From Solirubrobacterales bacterium (GTDB taxonomy: Bacteria; Actinomycetota; Thermoleophilia; Solirubrobacterales; Solirubrobacteraceae): a DNA stretch of 5,063 nucleotides. The DNA lies in contig JAOPZU010000476.1 of assembly GCA_025963955.1 (NCBI GenBank), positions 1 through 5,063 on the forward strand, read 5' to 3'. The notes beneath the pieces were generated by a model, which was not told the origin of the DNA, ran no database searches, and saw only the letters and a program-made list of their open reading frames with translations. Shown one piece after another: positions 4,055 to 5,063 of the stretch (the first letter of the stretch is position 1; each line of letters starts with the position of its first letter). A program made the translations under genes and the position numbers.

Positions 4055-5063
4055 TCAGCCCGACGTCACCGTGGCCGCCCGCTCCGTGCGGTTCTTCCCG
4101 GAGTGCTTGGCCTGGTACAGCGCCGCGTCCGCCCCGGCGACCAGACCACGCGGGTCCTCCGCGTTCTGCGGCACGGTCGCGACGCCGAAGCTCGCCGTGA
4201 CCCGCAGCGGCTCGTCGTCCGCCGTCCGGATCGGGAGCTGCAGTCCCTCGATCCCGGTGCGGACGCGCTCGGCGAGCTGGAACGCGCCCTCCAGGTCCGT
4301 CCCGGGCAGGATCACGCACAGCTCCTCGCCGCCGTACCGCGCGGGCACGTCGATCTCGCGCGAGAACTCCCGGAGGATGCGCGCGACCTCCTTCAGCACG
4401 AGGTCGCCGGCCGGGTGGCCGTAGGTGTCGTTGACCTTCTTGAAGTTGTCGATGTCCAGCATCACGAGACCCACCGGCTGCCCGAAGCGCCGGGAGCGCT
4501 CCACCTCCCCGGCGAGGACCGCCTGGAACCGCCGGCGGTTGAAGAGCCCGGTCAGCTCGTCCGTCACGGCCTGGCGCTCGACCGTCTCGTGCAGGCCGAC
4601 GTTCTCGACCGAGACGGACGCCTGACCGGCGAGGTAGTGGAACAGCTCGCGCTCGGAGGGCTTGAACGGGGTGCCGGCGCGGGCGACGGAGACGATGCCG
4701 TTGACGCGCGGTGGCCCCTCCTCGTCGAGGGACTGCACCGCCCGCAGCGGATGGGCGAGCGCGGTCACCCCGCCGACGGTGGCGTCCCGCGGCGCCCCGG
4801 CCTCGAGCACCGCGGCCTCGGCCTGCCGCAGCGCGGCGGTCATCTCGTCGAGCGACCCGGCCTGCGCGACCTGGTGCAGCTGCGCATCCGGGCGGGAGCG
4901 CATGGTCGCGCGGCCGCCCGTCGCGCCCGCACCGTCGACCGCCGTGCGCAGGACGATCTCCAGCAGGGCGTCGCGGTCGAGGTTGGAGGCGAAGGTCTCG
5001 CCGATGCGCCGCATGGCCAGCGCGAGCCGCGCCTGCTCCGCCTCGACCTCGGCGATCTTGCGC
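4055..5063 (-). CDS. GAF-GGDEF diguanylate cyclase, 5' end beyond the window
   Basis: Makes c-di-GMP from two GTP. Numbering is from the internal ATG at 5014, but that is not the true start: the frame continues to the right edge as a charged helix (RKIAEVEAEQARLALA) that joins smoothly, so the gene is cut by the window. A GAF-like sensor domain spans about 12-143. The GGDEF domain (148-310) opens with TDELTGLFNRR (151-161); D187 in LDIDNFKKVND binds metal; the signature is GGEEL (228-232) with both acidic residues, leucine replacing the usual phenylalanine. RxxD (R219-D222) lies five residues before it, the canonical product-inhibition I-site. SFGVA (275-279) and ADAALYQAKHSGKNR complete the domain. 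All catalytic residues are present, so it should be active and feedback-inhibited. No transmembrane segment is visible in this part. The GAF ligand is unknown. The acidic-protein gene follows after 56 bases. Confidence 0.93.
   Translation of the reverse strand, partial: RKIAEVEAEQARLALAMRRIGETFASNLDRDALLEIVLRTAVDGAGATGGRATMRSRPDAQLHQVAQAGSLDEMTAALRQAEAAVLEAGAPRDATVGGVTALAHPLRAVQSLDEEGPPRVNGIVSVARAGTPFKPSERELFHYLAGQASVSVENVGLHETVERQAVTDELTGLFNRRRFQAVLAGEVERSRRFGQPVGLVMLDIDNFKKVNDTYGHPAGDLVLKEVARILREFSREIDVPARYGGEELCVILPGTDLEGAFQLAERVRTGIEGLQLPIRTADDEPLRVTASFGVATVPQNAEDPRGLVAGADAALYQAKHSGKNRTERAATVTSG

Noticed and set aside
3493..4200. Plus-strand Ser/Gly/Ala-rich frame that looks like a low-complexity surface protein
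   Set aside because: It mirrors the Pro/Ala/Asp-rich codons of the acidic protein on the other strand and continues over the GGDEF gene; the repetitive look is a by-product.
3999..4319. Upstream extension of the acidic protein reading into the diguanylate cyclase gene
   Set aside because: The added sequence is Arg/Gly-rich and overlaps the well-supported GGDEF coding frame; it is an out-of-frame shadow. The helix MGLLDDAIRE at 3998 is a natural start.
3351..4424. Long plus-strand open frame across the acidic-protein gene and into the GGDEF gene
   Set aside because: It spans two minus-strand genes and the gap between them, has low-complexity Arg/Gly/Leu content and shows no domain.

Overview
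This is a very GC-rich, densely coded stretch of bacterial chromosome. GC-dominated third codon positions, GTG starts and the style of the proteins (an actinobacterial class III cyclase, an acidic Pro/Ala-rich hypothetical with conserved ends, an RssA/patatin-type lipase with a C-terminal extension) suggest a high-GC actinobacterium. Thermoleophilia/Solirubrobacterales is my best guess, from remembered resemblance only. I see no insertion sequence, tRNA, rRNA, CRISPR or sign of recent transfer.

Layout. On the plus strand, 5-748 encodes a class III adenylate cyclase whose true start may lie left of the window. Everything else is on the minus strand. From right to left these are: a GAF-GGDEF diguanylate cyclase cut by the right edge (4055 to beyond 5063); a 210-residue acidic, probably disordered protein of unknown function (3366-3998); a 137-base regulatory gap (3229-3365); a 64-residue small protein (3034-3228); a 103-base gap full of inverted repeats (2931-3033); a patatin-like lipase (1605-2930); and a short-chain dehydrogenase (764-1579). 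The dehydrogenase converges on the cyclase with 15 bases between the stop codons. No gene-free stretch exceeds 137 bases.

How the parts may work together. Two second-messenger enzymes, for cAMP and c-di-GMP, sit within 5 kb. The gap at 3229-3365 holds a perfect TGTGA-N6-TCACA site, the consensus of CRP/GlxR-type cAMP receptor proteins, upstream of the small gene. Next to it is a 20-bp perfect palindrome with A/T flanks, read here as the terminator of the acidic-protein gene. The patatin and dehydrogenase genes, 25 bases apart, are probably co-transcribed and may act in lipid turnover. The cAMP link is an inference from sequence motifs; the enzymes themselves are ordinary family members. The least-explained parts are the two intergenic regions and the two hypothetical proteins.
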